A DNA stretch of 64,000 nucleotides. Origin: an uncultured Flavobacteriales bacterium. Its GTDB lineage: Bacteria; Bacteroidota; Bacteroidia; Flavobacteriales; Crocinitomicaceae. The position numbers were made by a program, and so were the translations under genes. This document shows, piece after piece, positions 37,124-45,583 of the stretch; within the stretch, counting starts at the first letter, position 1, and every line of letters starts with the position of its first letter. The notes beneath the pieces are model-generated. The model saw only the letters and a list, made by a program, of their open reading frames with translations, was not told the DNA's origin and did no database searches. The DNA lies in NCBI GenBank assembly GCA_946482515.1, contig CAMLRS010000003.1, positions 62,001 to 126,000 of the forward strand. Reading direction: 5' to 3'.

Positions 37124-37131
37124 TAAAATTA
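37124..37131 (-). promoter_or_regulatory. -7 element abutting the helicase start codon
   Basis: Minus strand TAATTTTA (consensus except last base) followed by GATC and the ATG at 37119. Confidence 0.5.
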
Positions 37132-37160
37132 CGCTTTTCCCCCTTTGGAGAGCTCGCCTC

Positions 37161-37231
37161 AGTCTCCAGTCTTCAGTCACCAGTCCTGATGTCTTGAAAT
37201 CTTAATGTCTTGAAGTCCTAATGTCCAAAAA
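37161..37231 (+). repeat. Array that switches from 7-bp to 8-bp period
   Basis: Four heptamers (AGTCTCC, AGTCTTC, then two more) fill 37161-37188 and six octamers of the TCTTGAAG type fill 37184-37231. The array lies between the divergent helicase and DUF3822 genes and runs up to the promoter element at 37235, so it is one of the few arrays not attached to a stop codon. Confidence 0.7.
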
Positions 37232-37234
37232 CCG

Positions 37235-37242
37235 TACTTTTA
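37235..37242 (+). promoter_or_regulatory. -7 element of the DUF3822-rsmD pair
   Basis: TACTTTTA (consensus except last base), 7 bases before the ATG at 37250, directly after the repeat array. Confidence 0.45.
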
Positions 37243-37249
37243 CCGACGC

Positions 37250-38008
37250 ATGAACAGGAAACAGCTCATTATCGAGATTACCGAAAGCCGTATGGCCGCA
37301 TTTGTTTCGTCAGACGGAACGTTGGCGCCACTGGCCGAGCGCATCTGTACCAATCGTTCTGATGAAGGTTACAAGCAAACCTTGCGCGATCTGGTTGACG
37401 ATTGCGGCGATCTGAACGGATTCGAAGCGTATTCCTGCTCCTTTTCCGATCCGAAATGCACGCTCGTTCCCATGTCCCTGTTTTCCGAATCTACACCGGA
37501 AGCGTTGCTGGGACTGACTGTTCAGGAGCAATTGCCCAAAGGCGAAACGGATTACAACCGCTTGCCTGAATGGAACATCGTAAATGTTTACTACCTTCCT
37601 TCCTGGGTGAAAAGCGTATTGATCCTCAAAGCGCCACGGATTGTGATCCAGCATGAGCTGACACATTTACTGCGTTTTCTGAATACAGGATCGTCCGTTC
37701 CATTGCGGACACATTTTATTTTGCAGGAAAATCATTTCTGCTGTGTGGTTCGCAAAGACGGCCAGATCGTTCACGCCAGCTACCAGGGTTATCAGACGGC
37801 AGAAGATGTGCTGTATCATTTGCTGTATTGCTTCCAGCACGAAGAAATCACAGTCAAAGGCGAGATTTTCATCCACGCGTCGACAGAGCAGCAGCTCGAA
37901 AAAGCGAAGCAGCTCAGTGAGCTTGCAGGCAGTGTTCAATCCTTGCAGCAGCAAAAGATCACGACGCATTTCCGCGAACACCTTTTATTCCAGGAGCTGT
38001 GCGTATAA
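37250..38008 (+). CDS. DUF3822 family protein
   Basis: 252 residues, soluble, with the fold expected of an actin-like ATPase relative (short N-terminal strands KQLIIEITESRMAAFV). The family occurs in Bacteroidota next to rsmD and coaD, as here; no function is established. The stop overlaps the rsmD start by 10 bases, so both are translated from one message. Confidence 0.8.
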   Translation: MNRKQLIIEITESRMAAFVSSDGTLAPLAERICTNRSDEGYKQTLRDLVDDCGDLNGFEAYSCSFSDPKCTLVPMSLFSESTPEALLGLTVQEQLPKGETDYNRLPEWNIVNVYYLPSWVKSVLILKAPRIVIQHELTHLLRFLNTGSSVPLRTHFILQENHFCCVVRKDGQIVHASYQGYQTAEDVLYHLLYCFQHEEITVKGEIFIHASTEQQLEKAKQLSELAGSVQSLQQQKITTHFREHLLFQELCV

Positions 38009-38556
38009 TCAGAGGTATCTATAAAGCCCGGCGATTTTCCCCGCCGAAGAATTTTCCTTCGCGTCCAACAACGGATTATGCCAAAGAGGGCTTGTTCAAT
38101 GTATTGGAGCACCGGCTCGATCTCGTAGACCTTGATATCCTCGATCTGTGTGCCGGAACGGGCAATATCACCCTGGAATTCCTGTCGCGCGAGGCTGGAA
38201 ATGTAACGGCTGTCGACCGGCACCCATTGTGCATCCGCTATATCTACAAATGGTCGAAAGAGCTGGAAACAGGCCCCGAATTGCAGATCGCGCAAAACGA
38301 TGTGTTGCAGTTCGTAGCGAAAACCAAGTCCACGTACGACCTTATTTTCTCCGATCCGCCTTATGATGCGACGTTTCACAGCGATCTCGTGAAAGCAGTG
38401 CAGGAACGCGGTTTGCTGAACGTAAACGGCTGGATGATCATCGAACACGGCCGCCAAACCGATCTGAGTGACCTGCCCGGTTTCCTCGACATCCGCAATT
38501 TCGGGAACGTTTACTTCAGCTTCTTCCGAAATCCGGGCGAGGAATCAGAGGACTAG
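37999..38556 (+). CDS. rsmD: 16S rRNA (guanine966-N2)-methyltransferase
   Basis: 185 residues with a GTG start (MRIIRGIYKARRF), the usual opening of RsmD. The SAM-binding motif is LDLCAGTGNITLEFLSR (about 50-65) and the catalytic motif is SDPPYD (about 116-121). It methylates N2 of G966 in small-subunit rRNA. The GTG lies inside the end of the DUF3822 gene. The TAG stop is followed after 3 bases by an octamer array of the CTTTGCGT type. Confidence 0.93.
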   Translation: MRIIRGIYKARRFSPPKNFPSRPTTDYAKEGLFNVLEHRLDLVDLDILDLCAGTGNITLEFLSREAGNVTAVDRHPLCIRYIYKWSKELETGPELQIAQNDVLQFVAKTKSTYDLIFSDPPYDATFHSDLVKAVQERGLLNVNGWMIIEHGRQTDLSDLPGFLDIRNFGNVYFSFFRNPGEESED

Positions 38557-38612
38557 TCCTAACTTTGCGTCTTTGCGGTAAAACCCATTCCGTAAATCTT
38601 TGTTTCTTTGTA
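38557..38612 (+). repeat. CTTTGCGG-type 8-bp words between rsmD and coaD
   Basis: TAACTTTG (38560-38567), CGTCTTTG and CGGTAAAA follow at 8-bp period just after the rsmD stop, and TCTTTGTT, TCTTTGTA follow at 38597-38612. The first word is itself a perfect TAnnTTTG match, so the element might carry a promoter for coaD. Confidence 0.6.
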
Positions 38613-38634
38613 AGGAACGAGTAGTTAAACGATC

Positions 38635-39093
38635 ATGAAAAAAGCGTGTTTCCCGGGATCCTTCGATCCGTTTACCAAAGGCCATGAAGACGTGGTGCGC
38701 AGAGGCCTGACGCTCTTCGATGAAGTGGTGATCGCTGTGGGCGTGAATAGTACCAAGCAGTATATGTTCGACCTGGAATCACGCCTGCGTCATATTCGTT
38801 CGCTGTTTGAAGGCGACGCCCGTGTTTCGGTGGTGACTTACAGCGGCCTCACCGTTGATTTCTGCAAACAACACAATTGCACCAATATCCTGCGCGGATT
38901 GCGCGATGCAAAGGACTTTCACTACGAACATCCGATTGCTTTGCTGAACCGTGATATGGCTGATGTAGAAACCGTTTTCGTGCTACCGGATCCTTCGCTG
39001 ATGGCTATCAATTCGACCATTATCCGGGAGATTTTCAAAAATGGCGGGAAAATTGATGCCTATGTAACCAATATGCATCAACTCGTTAAGTAA
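38635..39093 (+). CDS. coaD: Phosphopantetheine adenylyltransferase
   Basis: 152 residues, typical CoaD length. The nucleotidyltransferase motif FPGSFDPFTKGH (His17 of TxGH) is at residues 6-17, and SLMAINSTIIREIFKNGG near 125-142 carries the conserved ISSTxxR-type motif. It transfers AMP to 4'-phosphopantetheine, the penultimate step of coenzyme A synthesis. The next gene starts 3 bases after the stop. Confidence 0.96.
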   Translation: MKKACFPGSFDPFTKGHEDVVRRGLTLFDEVVIAVGVNSTKQYMFDLESRLRHIRSLFEGDARVSVVTYSGLTVDFCKQHNCTNILRGLRDAKDFHYEHPIALLNRDMADVETVFVLPDPSLMAINSTIIREIFKNGGKIDAYVTNMHQLVK

Positions 39094-39096
39094 AGC

Positions 39097-40524
39097 ATGA
39101 AACGCTATTTCCTGGTTTTATCCGCCGTCGTTTTCCCGTTTTTGTTGCTGGCCGAAGAAATTACAAAGGTTTCCGGTTATGCGCCGAAGTACGTGGGCAA
39201 GCAAATTGAGATCTTCCAGATCATGGATTACATTTCCATGAAACAGGAACGCATTGCTACAGCTACGGTAAAAGAAGACAGCACATTCAGCTGCAGCTTT
39301 TACCTCGACGAAACGCGCAAGCTGATCATCGGATCGAACAACAACACGGCGCAATTTTATGCCGTTCCCGGGGCAACATACGAAGTGTATCTTCCCGATC
39401 GCAACCCGCACGATCCATATCGTCCGCTGGGAAACCAGGTCGAGTTGACTTTCATCGGGCTGGATTCTACCGATATCAATTACAAAATACTGGCATTCAA
39501 TCGCTGGTCGGATGAGTTTATAGCGACTTTTTACACGCGCAACAATGCCGAAGCCGTGTATTTTTCCAAACGCCTCGATACCTTCAAGATGGATGTCGAG
39601 CGGTACTACAAAGCCGATACTGCCGACCGATTTTTCATGGCCCATGTGAAATTCAGCATTGCCAAGCTCGACGATTTGCGCTTCCTTGGCAGCCGTAACC
39701 AGTACGAGAAATACGATTTCTACCTGAAAAATTATCCCGTGTACTACCAGAGCGATGCGTACATGGAATATGCGAAGCATTATTACGAAAAACTACTGCC
39801 AAGGATCAATTCCAAGATCAACGAGCAGGTGTACCAGGCCTTGCTGAAATCCAGTCCGACGCTTATTATGCGGGCGTTTGCGCAGGAATACACCATGAAC
39901 AATAATCGCAGGCTGCGCGAGCTGATGATGATCAAGGTGCTCAGTGAAGCGTATTACGACAAGGATTATCCGCAAACGAACATCTTAACGGTGCTCGACA
40001 GCGTTTCGCGCTTTGCCCTGTTTGAAAACAACAAGGTCGTGGCAGCCAACGTGATTGCACGACTCACAGAGCTCGCAGCCGGTTCCCGCGCACCTGATTT
40101 CAATTTACCTTCTTCGAACGGAACATTGCACAACCTGCAGCGTTATGAAGGCAAATACCTGTACTTGTTTTTCGTCGATGCAGACGCTGTGGAAACGAAG
40201 AAGCAGCTCGATCTGCTCGTGCCGATCTACCAGCGTTATACATCGCATGTACGTTTCCTGATGGTCATTCGCCAGCACGAAAAAAGTGATCCGAAATCGA
40301 TTGAAACGTTACAGCAGTCGGTTCCGTGGGAAAGTGTGGCCGTTGACAGCCGACATGCCGTTTTCGCTTCTTACCAGGTAACGAATACGCCATATTATTC
40401 GCTCATCGATCCTACGGGCTACGTGGTCATTTCACCAGCTTTGGGTCCAGTTCCGAACGGGCAATACGAGACGATCGACAAGACGTTCTTCATGATTAAG
40501 AAGGCGTTGGAAGAGGGGAGGTAA
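39097..40524 (+). CDS. Thioredoxin-fold (TlpA-like) exported protein without CxxC
   Basis: 475 residues with a signal peptide (FLVLSAVVFPFLLLAEE). Residues ~20-120 resemble DUF4369, ~120-320 are helical, and ~325-475 are a thioredoxin/peroxiredoxin-like domain (RAPDFNLPSSNGTLHNLQRYEGKYLYLFFVDAD ... VTNTPYYSLIDPTGYV). At the position where TlpA proteins have the WCxxC active site the sequence is FVDADAVETKK, so no redox cysteines remain. It is probably a structural or binding derivative. It follows coaD after 3 bases. Confidence 0.75.
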   Translation: MKRYFLVLSAVVFPFLLLAEEITKVSGYAPKYVGKQIEIFQIMDYISMKQERIATATVKEDSTFSCSFYLDETRKLIIGSNNNTAQFYAVPGATYEVYLPDRNPHDPYRPLGNQVELTFIGLDSTDINYKILAFNRWSDEFIATFYTRNNAEAVYFSKRLDTFKMDVERYYKADTADRFFMAHVKFSIAKLDDLRFLGSRNQYEKYDFYLKNYPVYYQSDAYMEYAKHYYEKLLPRINSKINEQVYQALLKSSPTLIMRAFAQEYTMNNNRRLRELMMIKVLSEAYYDKDYPQTNILTVLDSVSRFALFENNKVVAANVIARLTELAAGSRAPDFNLPSSNGTLHNLQRYEGKYLYLFFVDADAVETKKQLDLLVPIYQRYTSHVRFLMVIRQHEKSDPKSIETLQQSVPWESVAVDSRHAVFASYQVTNTPYYSLIDPTGYVVISPALGPVPNGQYETIDKTFFMIKKALEEGR

Positions 40525-40533
40525 TTTTTGAGC

Positions 40534-40616
40534 GAACAGTAAATAGGGAACAGTAAACAGACAATTTTAATTTCCCATTCTCTGATTTTACTGTTCACTA
40601 TTCCCTGTCACTGTCC
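40534..40616. repeat. Two heptamer arrays in opposite orientation
   Basis: Four units run at 7-bp period from 40534 to 40561 (GAACAGT, AAATAGG, then GAACAGT and AAACAGA). The opposite strand's version runs at 40589-40616 (TACTGTT, CACTATT and two more). They can pair into an imperfect hairpin after the gene ending at 40524. Confidence 0.75.
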
Positions 40617-40647
40617 ACGATGAAGTTCTAAAGTCAAAAATTGCCGC

Positions 40648-40655
40648 TATTTTTG
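40648..40655 (+). promoter_or_regulatory. -7 element of the nitroreductase gene
   Basis: TATTTTTG, perfect match, 16 bases before the ATG at 40672. Confidence 0.55.
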
Positions 40656-40671
40656 TCATCAAATCCCAGTG

Positions 40672-41253
40672 ATGCGATACAATCTCAGTGAAATTACCGA
40701 AGTGATCCGCCAAAGACGGACAATTTATCCCGAACAATTCAGCGATCGAAAAGTACACCGCGAGCAGATCGAGCTCCTGCTGAACAACGCGATCTGGGCG
40801 CCAACCCACGGTATGACACAGCCGTGGCGCTTTACGGTTTTCATGGGCGAATCGCTGTTCGATCTTTCCGAAAATCTGGGGCGCATTTATTTGGAAACCG
40901 TTCCGAAGGAAAAACAGAACGACGCTAAATTCGCCAAGATCGTTTCCCGCCCGAAACTCGCTTCGGCAGCGATTGCCATTTGCATGAAACGCGATCCGGA
41001 CCGCAAAATCACCGAACAGGACGAGCTGTGTGCCGTTGCCTGCGCCGTTCAGAATATGCACCTGACTTGTACAGCTTACGGTCTCGGAGGCTTCTGGTCG
41101 ACACCGAGCGTCATTCACACCGAACAGATCGGTCAATTCCTCGGATTGGAAGCAGACGACAAATGCCTTGGTTTTTTCTATGTAGGCTACCCGGGAATCG
41201 AATGGCCGAAAGGACAGCGCAAACCGATTGAATACCTCACAACGTGGAAATAA
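40672..41253 (+). CDS. Nitroreductase family protein
   Basis: 193 residues. The opening EITEVIRQRRTIYPEQFSDRKVHREQIELLLNNAIWAPTHGMTQPWRF contains the RRT and P-H-x-x-Q-P-W motifs of FMN-dependent nitroreductases; GLGGFWSTP and CLGFFYVGYP near the C-terminus complete the FMN site. Such enzymes reduce nitro- or quinone compounds with NAD(P)H, but the natural substrate is unknown. A GTG directly precedes the ATG; the ATG is preferred. Confidence 0.9.
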   Translation: MRYNLSEITEVIRQRRTIYPEQFSDRKVHREQIELLLNNAIWAPTHGMTQPWRFTVFMGESLFDLSENLGRIYLETVPKEKQNDAKFAKIVSRPKLASAAIAICMKRDPDRKITEQDELCAVACAVQNMHLTCTAYGLGGFWSTPSVIHTEQIGQFLGLEADDKCLGFFYVGYPGIEWPKGQRKPIEYLTTWK

Positions 41254-41344
41254 TCAGCCGGCATACTATCCCGATGACTCCAACGTTTCTACATTCTGCT
41301 ACGTTTCAACTGGCTAATAATCCCTTTTTACGTAGTTTGGCAAT

Positions 41345-42115
41345 ATGAAAAAATGGCTGTTTGCTTTACTGGCCCTGGTGTTTTCTTCCGCATTGACTGC
41401 GCAGGAGAAAGGAGATAAATTCCCTTCTTACTTTGGCGTTGTCGTTGCACCGGTATTCCCCAACAATTTCCTCGGAACGAAAACCACGGTTTTTTCTGAT
41501 TCCACGCAGACGCTTACGACCACTTTCGACCAGAAAACAGGGTTCATGTTCGGCGCTTCCGTGCGTATCGGGCTCACCAAACGGTTCAGTATCGAAACGG
41601 GTTTGACTCAGATTCGCCGCAACTATTCCGTGAGCTTTGCCGTACCGGATTCGAATCTCTATGCCGATAAAACGTTCAGTTTTGTGAGCTACGATATTCC
41701 GCTGAACGGACTCGTATACGTCCAAATGACGGATGAAATCTACATGAACGCCGCACTGGGAATTTCCATCACGCATTATCCGAGCGATATCCGCGATACG
41801 ATCCGTCCACCGGGGAAAAACATTCTGGTGCAGGAAGGTCGCCGGATCAATCGCACGTATTTTGCGTTCAACGCCGGCATCGGCTTCGAATACCGCACTG
41901 AAAAGTCGGGAACTTTCTACATCGGTGGCTCGGGGAAAATTCCCTTCCGGCCGATCTTCTTCGGCGTGGGCATCCTCGATAATTACAATTCCACCAAACG
42001 TTATGTTTCCTACGATCCGGTAGATGGCAGCTTTCTTTCCATAGATGTGCGCTACTACCTGCCGACAATCAAGAACAAAGGAAAGCAATTCACAAAAGGC
42101 CCGATCGATCAATGA
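41345..42115 (+). CDS. PorT-like small outer-membrane barrel protein
   Basis: 256 residues with a signal peptide (LFALLALVFSSALTAQ). Alternating strands with aromatic ends (SVRIGLTKRFSIETGLTQIRRNYS; FSFVSYDIPLNGLVYVQ) and a final strand SIDVRYYLPTIKNK fit an 8-stranded barrel of the PorT/OMP_b-brl type. No specific role can be given. The stop overlaps the cupin gene start by 4 bases. Confidence 0.7.
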   Translation: MKKWLFALLALVFSSALTAQEKGDKFPSYFGVVVAPVFPNNFLGTKTTVFSDSTQTLTTTFDQKTGFMFGASVRIGLTKRFSIETGLTQIRRNYSVSFAVPDSNLYADKTFSFVSYDIPLNGLVYVQMTDEIYMNAALGISITHYPSDIRDTIRPPGKNILVQEGRRINRTYFAFNAGIGFEYRTEKSGTFYIGGSGKIPFRPIFFGVGILDNYNSTKRYVSYDPVDGSFLSIDVRYYLPTIKNKGKQFTKGPIDQ

Positions 42116-42594
42116 GCCAGCTTTCTGAACGAGCACAGCAGCTGATCGAACAGCTGGAGCTGCTTCCACATCCGGAAGGCGGTTTTTACAGAGAAACCTA
42201 CCGTTCGGAAGCCGCAGTTCCCGGAAAAGACCGGCAGCTGCTCACATCGATCTATTTTCTCGTCACCGGCAGCAACGTTTCGCGCTTTCATCGCATCCAG
42301 TCTGACGAATGCTGGTATTTCCACGAAGGCAGCGGCCTCACAGTGCATGTATTGGATGAAAACGGTCATACGGCTCACCACCTCGGAACGAACCTCGATA
42401 AAGGCGAGTTACCATTTTGCGTCGTGAAAGCCAAAGCGATTTTCGGTTCCGCGCTCACGGATGGAGAAGGTTATGCACTCGTTTCCTGTGCCGTAGCGCC
42501 CGGTTTCGATTTCCGGGACTTCGAATTGTTCAGCTATGAAGATCTGGTTGGGCAGTTCCCGGCTCATGAAGCGATTATCCGGAAATTAACTTGA
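42112..42594 (+). CDS. Cupin-fold DUF985 protein
   Basis: 160 residues. PHPEGGFYRETYRS near the N-terminus and the core FHRIQSDECWYFHEGSGLTVHVLDENG, then LVSCAVAPGFDFRDFELF, are the signatures of DUF985 (YML079W-like) cupins, probably sugar- or metabolite-binding. It overlaps the barrel gene (ATGA), so it is cotranscribed with it although no functional link is known. Confidence 0.9.
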   Translation: MSQLSERAQQLIEQLELLPHPEGGFYRETYRSEAAVPGKDRQLLTSIYFLVTGSNVSRFHRIQSDECWYFHEGSGLTVHVLDENGHTAHHLGTNLDKGELPFCVVKAKAIFGSALTDGEGYALVSCAVAPGFDFRDFELFSYEDLVGQFPAHEAIIRKLT

Positions 42595-42640
42595 TTTTTT
42601 CTTTTTTTACCGCAACCCCCTGTTTTGAAATTCTCTCTTA

Positions 42641-42784
42641 TCTCCTCCCTTGAGAAGAATCTGCCGCGGCAGATGAAGACGCAATAGCGACAAGCGGTAG
42701 TGCGAAGCTATAAGGATATTAAGGAGGGTGGCTTATCATGATTAGAATTGCCACCCCTCTCGGTTTCCCCTCAAGGGGAGAGGA
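42641..42784 (+). repeat. Dispersed CCTCCC-type element, second full-length copy
   Basis: CTCCTCCCTTGAGAAG at the left and CCCCTCAAGGGGAG at the right bound ~145 bp. It contains CTGCCGCGGCAG (12-bp palindrome), GACGCAATAGCGAC, AAGGATATTAAGGAGGG and a GGGTGGC / GCCACCC hairpin (about 42726-42757). It aligns with the reverse complement of 1938-2086. No ORF. It fills most of the gap between the cupin gene and the convergent mechanosensitive channel gene. Confidence 0.65.
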
Positions 42785-42839
42785 TAGAACGAGTTTTAAT
42801 TAAAAAACAACTCAATTCTTATGTAGAGAATGAGGAATT

Positions 42840-44177
42840 TTACTGTTCGGTTCCGTTACCGGCAGCGCCGTTATTCACCCCCAAAGCAGGCAGCAAATCC
42901 GCTTTCAGCTCACGTAAATCACGGCCACTTGGGTTTTCAAACAACTCCAGCTCGAAGGAATTGACCGTAGCGAACAGGTGATCGAAAATATCGGCCATTG
43001 TGCGCTCGTAGTTGTTCCAGGATTTATCGCGGGTGAAGCAATAGATTTCAAGCGGAACGCCATTGGGAGTAGGAGCCAGCTGGCGCGACATCAACGGCAT
43101 GCGCTGGTTGATCTCCGGGTGATTGAGCAGGTAATTTTCCACGTACATACGGAACAACCCGATATTGGTCTGGCGCTTGGCATTGATGAAATCGTCTTCC
43201 CCGAAGCCGTGTTCGGTGTTGTAAGCTTCGATGCGCGTTTGCGTATTGCGGATGTAATCGTGCAGGATGCGGATCTTGCTCAGTTTTTCCAGCAGCTCGT
43301 CGGAAGCGAATTGAATGGAATCGATCTGAATGTACAATGAACGCTTGATACGTCGTCCCTGCGATTCCTGCATCCCGCGCCAGTTAACGAAAGAATCGTT
43401 GATAAAAGCATAGGTGGGAATGGTGGTGTAAGTCATATCGAAATTCTGCACCTTTACCGTGCCCACGTTGATTTCCGTTACGTAGCCATCGGCGCCGTAT
43501 TTGTCCATCGTTACCCAATCACCGATGCGGATCATATCGTTGGCAGCCAGCTGAACACTGCTCACGAATCCCAGGATCGTATCCTTGAAAACCAGCGCTA
43601 CGATAGCCGCCATGGCTCCCAAAGACGTCAGGAAGAACATAGGTGACTGGTTGGAAATGCGCGCCAGGATGAGGATAATGAAGACAAACGTGACGGTGAT
43701 CTTGGAAATCTGGAAATACGATTGAACGGGCTTATCGCGGTAAATCTCTTTTTCCTTGACGATATCGCGGATGGCATTCAGCGTGCGGTTGATGGAAACC
43801 AGCACAACCGTAATGATCAGTACATCGACAACTGTTTTGGAGAAATTGTTCAGCGACGGATATTGGTAGAACACGATGGAGAAAAAATACTCCATGAACA
43901 TCAGCGGCAGGAGGTAGCCGATGGCCCGGAAAACGCGGTTGGAAAGCAGGTGATCATCCCAGGTATTGGAAGAACGATCGGCCAGCAGGTACAGGCCTTT
44001 GATCAGTACCTGGCGGGCAATCCACCACATCAGCAGGCAAAAGAGAATCATGACTACGAAAAGCAGCAAAGCCCAGTAAGGTGCCTGTTCCTGGTACGCC
44101 GTTTCATCGAAAAACCAGGCGCCGTTGATACGGTGCACATAGCGATTTCGGATCCATTCGATGATAAATTCCTTCAC
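42840..44177 (-). CDS. Mechanosensitive channel, MscS family (YbdG/MscM-like)
   Basis: 445 residues with a GTG start. Five hydrophobic segments lie between ~35 and ~200 (WALLLFVVMILFCLLMWW; AIGYLLPLMFMEYFF; VVDVLIITVVLVS; ITVTFVFIILILARIS; FFLTSLGAMAAIVALVFKDTILGFVSSVQLAAND). The last is the MscS pore helix and its amphipathic half, followed by the beta domain (MIRIGDWVTMDKYGADGYVTEINVGTVKVQNFD). The long ~90-residue insert and C-terminus match the YbdG subgroup. It protects against osmotic downshock. Confidence 0.9.
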   Translation of the reverse strand: MKEFIIEWIRNRYVHRINGAWFFDETAYQEQAPYWALLLFVVMILFCLLMWWIARQVLIKGLYLLADRSSNTWDDHLLSNRVFRAIGYLLPLMFMEYFFSIVFYQYPSLNNFSKTVVDVLIITVVLVSINRTLNAIRDIVKEKEIYRDKPVQSYFQISKITVTFVFIILILARISNQSPMFFLTSLGAMAAIVALVFKDTILGFVSSVQLAANDMIRIGDWVTMDKYGADGYVTEINVGTVKVQNFDMTYTTIPTYAFINDSFVNWRGMQESQGRRIKRSLYIQIDSIQFASDELLEKLSKIRILHDYIRNTQTRIEAYNTEHGFGEDDFINAKRQTNIGLFRMYVENYLLNHPEINQRMPLMSRQLAPTPNGVPLEIYCFTRDKSWNNYERTMADIFDHLFATVNSFELELFENPSGRDLRELKADLLPALGVNNGAAGNGTEQ

Positions 44178-44209
44178 CCTTTCTATTTTTAGATCAAATT
44201 AAGCAGAAA

Positions 44210-44752
44210 TTGAGCAAACTCCGCGTTTATTCCCTCGGTCTTTTTACGCTACTGATGATACCTGCCGCCTGGCTCCTCCAGGGAATGCCGCCGTTGATGG
44301 ATTTTTTCCGGTTGGAAGAGCTGTTTTCCACCTGGACGCTGATCGGTATCGAATTCGGTTTGCTCGTCGGTGCGATCATGCTGATGGTTACCAACAGCAG
44401 TGGCGAACGAACTTTCAGTCAGCAAATCCGCCTGATCCGTTCTTTCCGTTTATCGGTGATCGATACCATTTTCTTATCGCTTTGCGCCGGACTGGGCGAG
44501 GAGTTCCTGTTCCGCATTGCCTTACAGGAATGGTTTCATCCGTTGCTGGTGTCGGTGGTGTTCGTTGCGATTCACGGCTATATCAATCCCAGAGACATGA
44601 ACACCACGCGTTTCGGCTTGTTCGTGCTGCTGTTCATCATTGCGCTGGGCTACGCTGTTTCGGTACAAGGCATCTGGTTCTGCATCATGGCACACGCAGC
44701 GTATGATTTCATTCTATTGTTTTACTGGACGCGCTATAAATCGGTCGACTGA
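44210..44752 (+). CDS. CPBP family intramembrane metalloprotease
   Basis: 180 residues with a TTG start. About five membrane segments. The CAAX-protease/bacteriocin-processing motifs are present: GEEFLFR (Glu97, Glu98, Arg102) and VAIHGY (His122), plus a final helix with AHAAYDF. Family members cleave within membranes (CAAX processing or self-immunity); the substrate is unknown. It is divergent from the MscS gene with only 32 bases between starts, and its end overlaps the convergent LRR gene by 19 bases. Confidence 0.87.
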   Translation: MSKLRVYSLGLFTLLMIPAAWLLQGMPPLMDFFRLEELFSTWTLIGIEFGLLVGAIMLMVTNSSGERTFSQQIRLIRSFRLSVIDTIFLSLCAGLGEEFLFRIALQEWFHPLLVSVVFVAIHGYINPRDMNTTRFGLFVLLFIIALGYAVSVQGIWFCIMAHAAYDFILLFYWTRYKSVD

Positions 44753-45471
44753 ATCACCAGCCGGTTGGTTTGCCGCGCAAAAATGCAGGTAGGAAGTACC
44801 ACGCTGTTATCGATCACCAATCGTTCGAGAAAACGCAGCGAACAGATGGATTCGGGCACATTGATGAGGAACCCGGCGCGGTAAATGCGCAATTCTTTAA
44901 GCTGTTGAAGTGAAGCCAGCCCCGAATCCAGTTGCGACAGCTCATTATAGCCAAGATCCAGCACCTGTAGCTTCGACAGGTCGTACAGGCTTTCGGGAAG
45001 CTTCGTGAGCTTGTTTTGTTTGAGCAACAGTTGTTCTAGTTTCTGTAATTTCCCGATAGAATCGGGCAGGTGGACGAGCTGGTTGTTGTTGAGGAAAACC
45101 CATTCAAGGCTGGTCATTTCGCACAAACAATCGGGGATCGAATCGAGGTCGTTGTAGGCGAGGCTCAGCACCCGCAGTGATTTCAGCTTACACAGCTGTT
45201 CCGGAAAGACGGAAAAGTGGTTCCGGCCGAGGTACAAAACTTCCAGTTTGCTGAGTGTTGTGAGCGATTCGGGCAGGGTTGTTAATTCATTCCCAAAAAG
45301 CGATAAAGACGTTAAAGTTGTATCAGCAAGGGCTTCCGGTGGTACTTCGGTGAGGCCGCGGCGGTCGAAATTCAAACCGCGTTTGCCGCTCACAGGCCGC
45401 ATTGTATAAAGCCTGCAGCCGGAAATAAGCACTGCGACCAACAGCACAACTATATACCGGTTTTTTCCCAT
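44734..45471 (-). CDS. Leucine-rich-repeat lipoprotein
   Basis: 245 residues. A lipobox (VLISGC, Cys at residue 19) shows lipid anchoring. From ~35 to ~225 there are about eight LRRs of 23 residues with the bacterial pattern LPESLxxLSKLEVLxLGxNxL. LRR lipoproteins usually bind proteins or ligands on the surface. The 3' end overlaps the convergent protease gene by 19 bases, an unusually tight arrangement with no terminator. Confidence 0.87.
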   Translation of the reverse strand: MGKNRYIVVLLVAVLISGCRLYTMRPVSGKRGLNFDRRGLTEVPPEALADTTLTSLSLFGNELTTLPESLTTLSKLEVLYLGRNHFSVFPEQLCKLKSLRVLSLAYNDLDSIPDCLCEMTSLEWVFLNNNQLVHLPDSIGKLQKLEQLLLKQNKLTKLPESLYDLSKLQVLDLGYNELSQLDSGLASLQQLKELRIYRAGFLINVPESICSLRFLERLVIDNSVVLPTCIFARQTNRLVIQSTDL

Positions 45472-45583
45472 TTCAGTAAAGGTACTGAAAGAATGTGTGG
45501 CAACTATTCGCTATTTTAGTAGTCTGTACATTAAACGGATTGGCATATTTATTGTCAAACAGATACGACTAAAACCTTAAAAA

